Below are positions 63,470 to 64,000 of a stretch of 64,000 bases of DNA, one piece after another. The notes under the pieces were generated by a model that did no database searches, was not told the origin of the DNA, and saw nothing but the letters and a program-made list of their open reading frames with translations. A program made the translations under genes and the position numbers. Every line of letters begins with the position of its first letter. Positions within the stretch are counted from its first letter, which is position 1. The DNA comes from Schistosoma mansoni (lineage: Eukaryota > Platyhelminthes > Trematoda > Strigeidida > Schistosomatidae): assembly GCF_000237925.1 (NCBI RefSeq), contig NC_031497.1, positions 22,201,249 through 22,265,248 of the forward strand, written 5' to 3'.

Positions 63470-64000
63470 CTCTGTAATTGTCATAAAAAGATTTTTGTAC
63501 TTTCTTATAAACTGGAACTATCAGCGATCGAAACCAATCATATGCGATCATGTCCAGTTCTCGGAGTTAAACTAAGATCTCAGTTAACATAACTTCAAAA
63601 ACCGGATCACTATCTCTAAACATTTCAGAGGTTAGTTCATTAGCCCCTGCTACTCTCTCTCGCCATAGATTACTTACGGCCTTTTCTATCTCACTAAGAG
63701 TTGGGGGACTTACATCAGTTTATCGTTCAGGTCGCTTTGAGATAGTAGGTAACTGGAGTATGGCTGAAGGCCAGTTGAACTGTTTCCTAAAGTTTTCTGT
63801 CCATTGATGCAATATCCTGGATAGAAAGTGAATAATAGTCCCATCTTTTTTCAAGATAGTTTCACTGACAATCGGGTTTTTAATTCCCGTTTCCTTGATA
63901 AATCTGAACAGTCGTTTACTGCTACTTATCGCTGCTACCTTTTCCATCTGCTTTCTCTAGCCACCACTGCTCACGATCACTACGTGGGCTTTTTGTTAGC
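63470..64000 (-). pseudogene. RTE-like linker and RT start fragment
   Basis: Minus strand: KVAAISSSKRLFRFIKETGI, NPIVSETILKKDGTII, WTENFRKQFNWPSA, then PPTLSEIEKAVSNLW and AGANELTSEMF. It matches the linker ([34 protein letters not shown]) and RT start of the intact ORF. Stops are present, and it runs off the window. Confidence 0.78.

Noticed and set aside
1-64000. CRISPR arrays, bacterial operons or prophage
   Set aside because: No spaced short repeats with unique spacers. All evidence is for a eukaryotic genome.

Overview
This is a eukaryotic, AT-rich, intron-rich and very repeat-dense window. It most likely comes from a blood fluke (genus Schistosoma). Four things point there: tRNA-derived SINEs that carry hammerhead ribozymes (SM-alpha type), RTE-clade non-LTR retrotransposons with schistosome-like protein motifs, a gene with a run of 30-36 bp introns at its 5' end followed by a multi-kb intron, and no bacterial gene organisation. 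The species is not fixed. Two runs of N (17818-18017 and 47259-47585) are assembly gaps.

Three host genes can be supported. (1) A PLD3/PLD4-like phospholipase D family protein on the + strand at 6250-28743. Its eight exons join in frame to 465 residues with two intact HKD motifs, and about 94% of the locus is intron, stuffed with retroelements. (2) A calmodulin/troponin C-like EF-hand protein on the - strand, with three well-supported coding exons at 40477-40620, 40308-40418 and 32912-33135 and a possible first exon at 42590-42715. (3) The N-terminal part of the nuclear-pore basket coiled-coil protein TPR on the + strand from 56038, nine exons to 62312, continuing past the window. One more unassigned exon candidate lies at 42941-43193.

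The rest is mobile DNA. An RTE-like element (called family 1 or SR2-like here) occurs as one nearly complete copy at 7691-11757 with a 1016-codon uninterrupted ORF, plus fragments at 15493-16455 and 21440-22462. A short non-autonomous family is made of the 5' UTR and the last ~70 bp of family 1 without the ORF (12462-12989, 13690-13974, 15098-15492, 20302-20832, and a nested pair at 60277-61283). A second RTE-like lineage (family 2) is seen only as decayed pieces (3281-3890, 4165-4850, 12409-13689, 57826-59870, and probably 62480-62835 and 63470-64000). A third RTE-like lineage (family 3, resembling the proteins annotated as craniofacial development protein 2-like) is seen at 24955-25432, 26745-27865, 35225-35370 and 38325-38896; 412-1085 may belong with it. 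CR1-like, Gypsy-like and probable Penelope-like remnants, solo LTRs and several hammerhead-bearing SINEs fill most of the remainder.

The most unusual signals are: the SR2-like 5'+3' chimeric short elements with clear target-site duplications, including one inserted inside another; a full-length SR2-like ORF whose endonuclease has lost two catalytic residues; a 263 bp apparently identical direct duplication 10.7 kb apart; a 435 bp inverted duplication of an LTR plus flank; several distinct hammerhead architectures; and the tiny-intron 5' end of TPR starting about 65 bp after a CR1-like remnant. Family names given from memory (SR2, SM-alpha, CR1, Penelope) need a database check.
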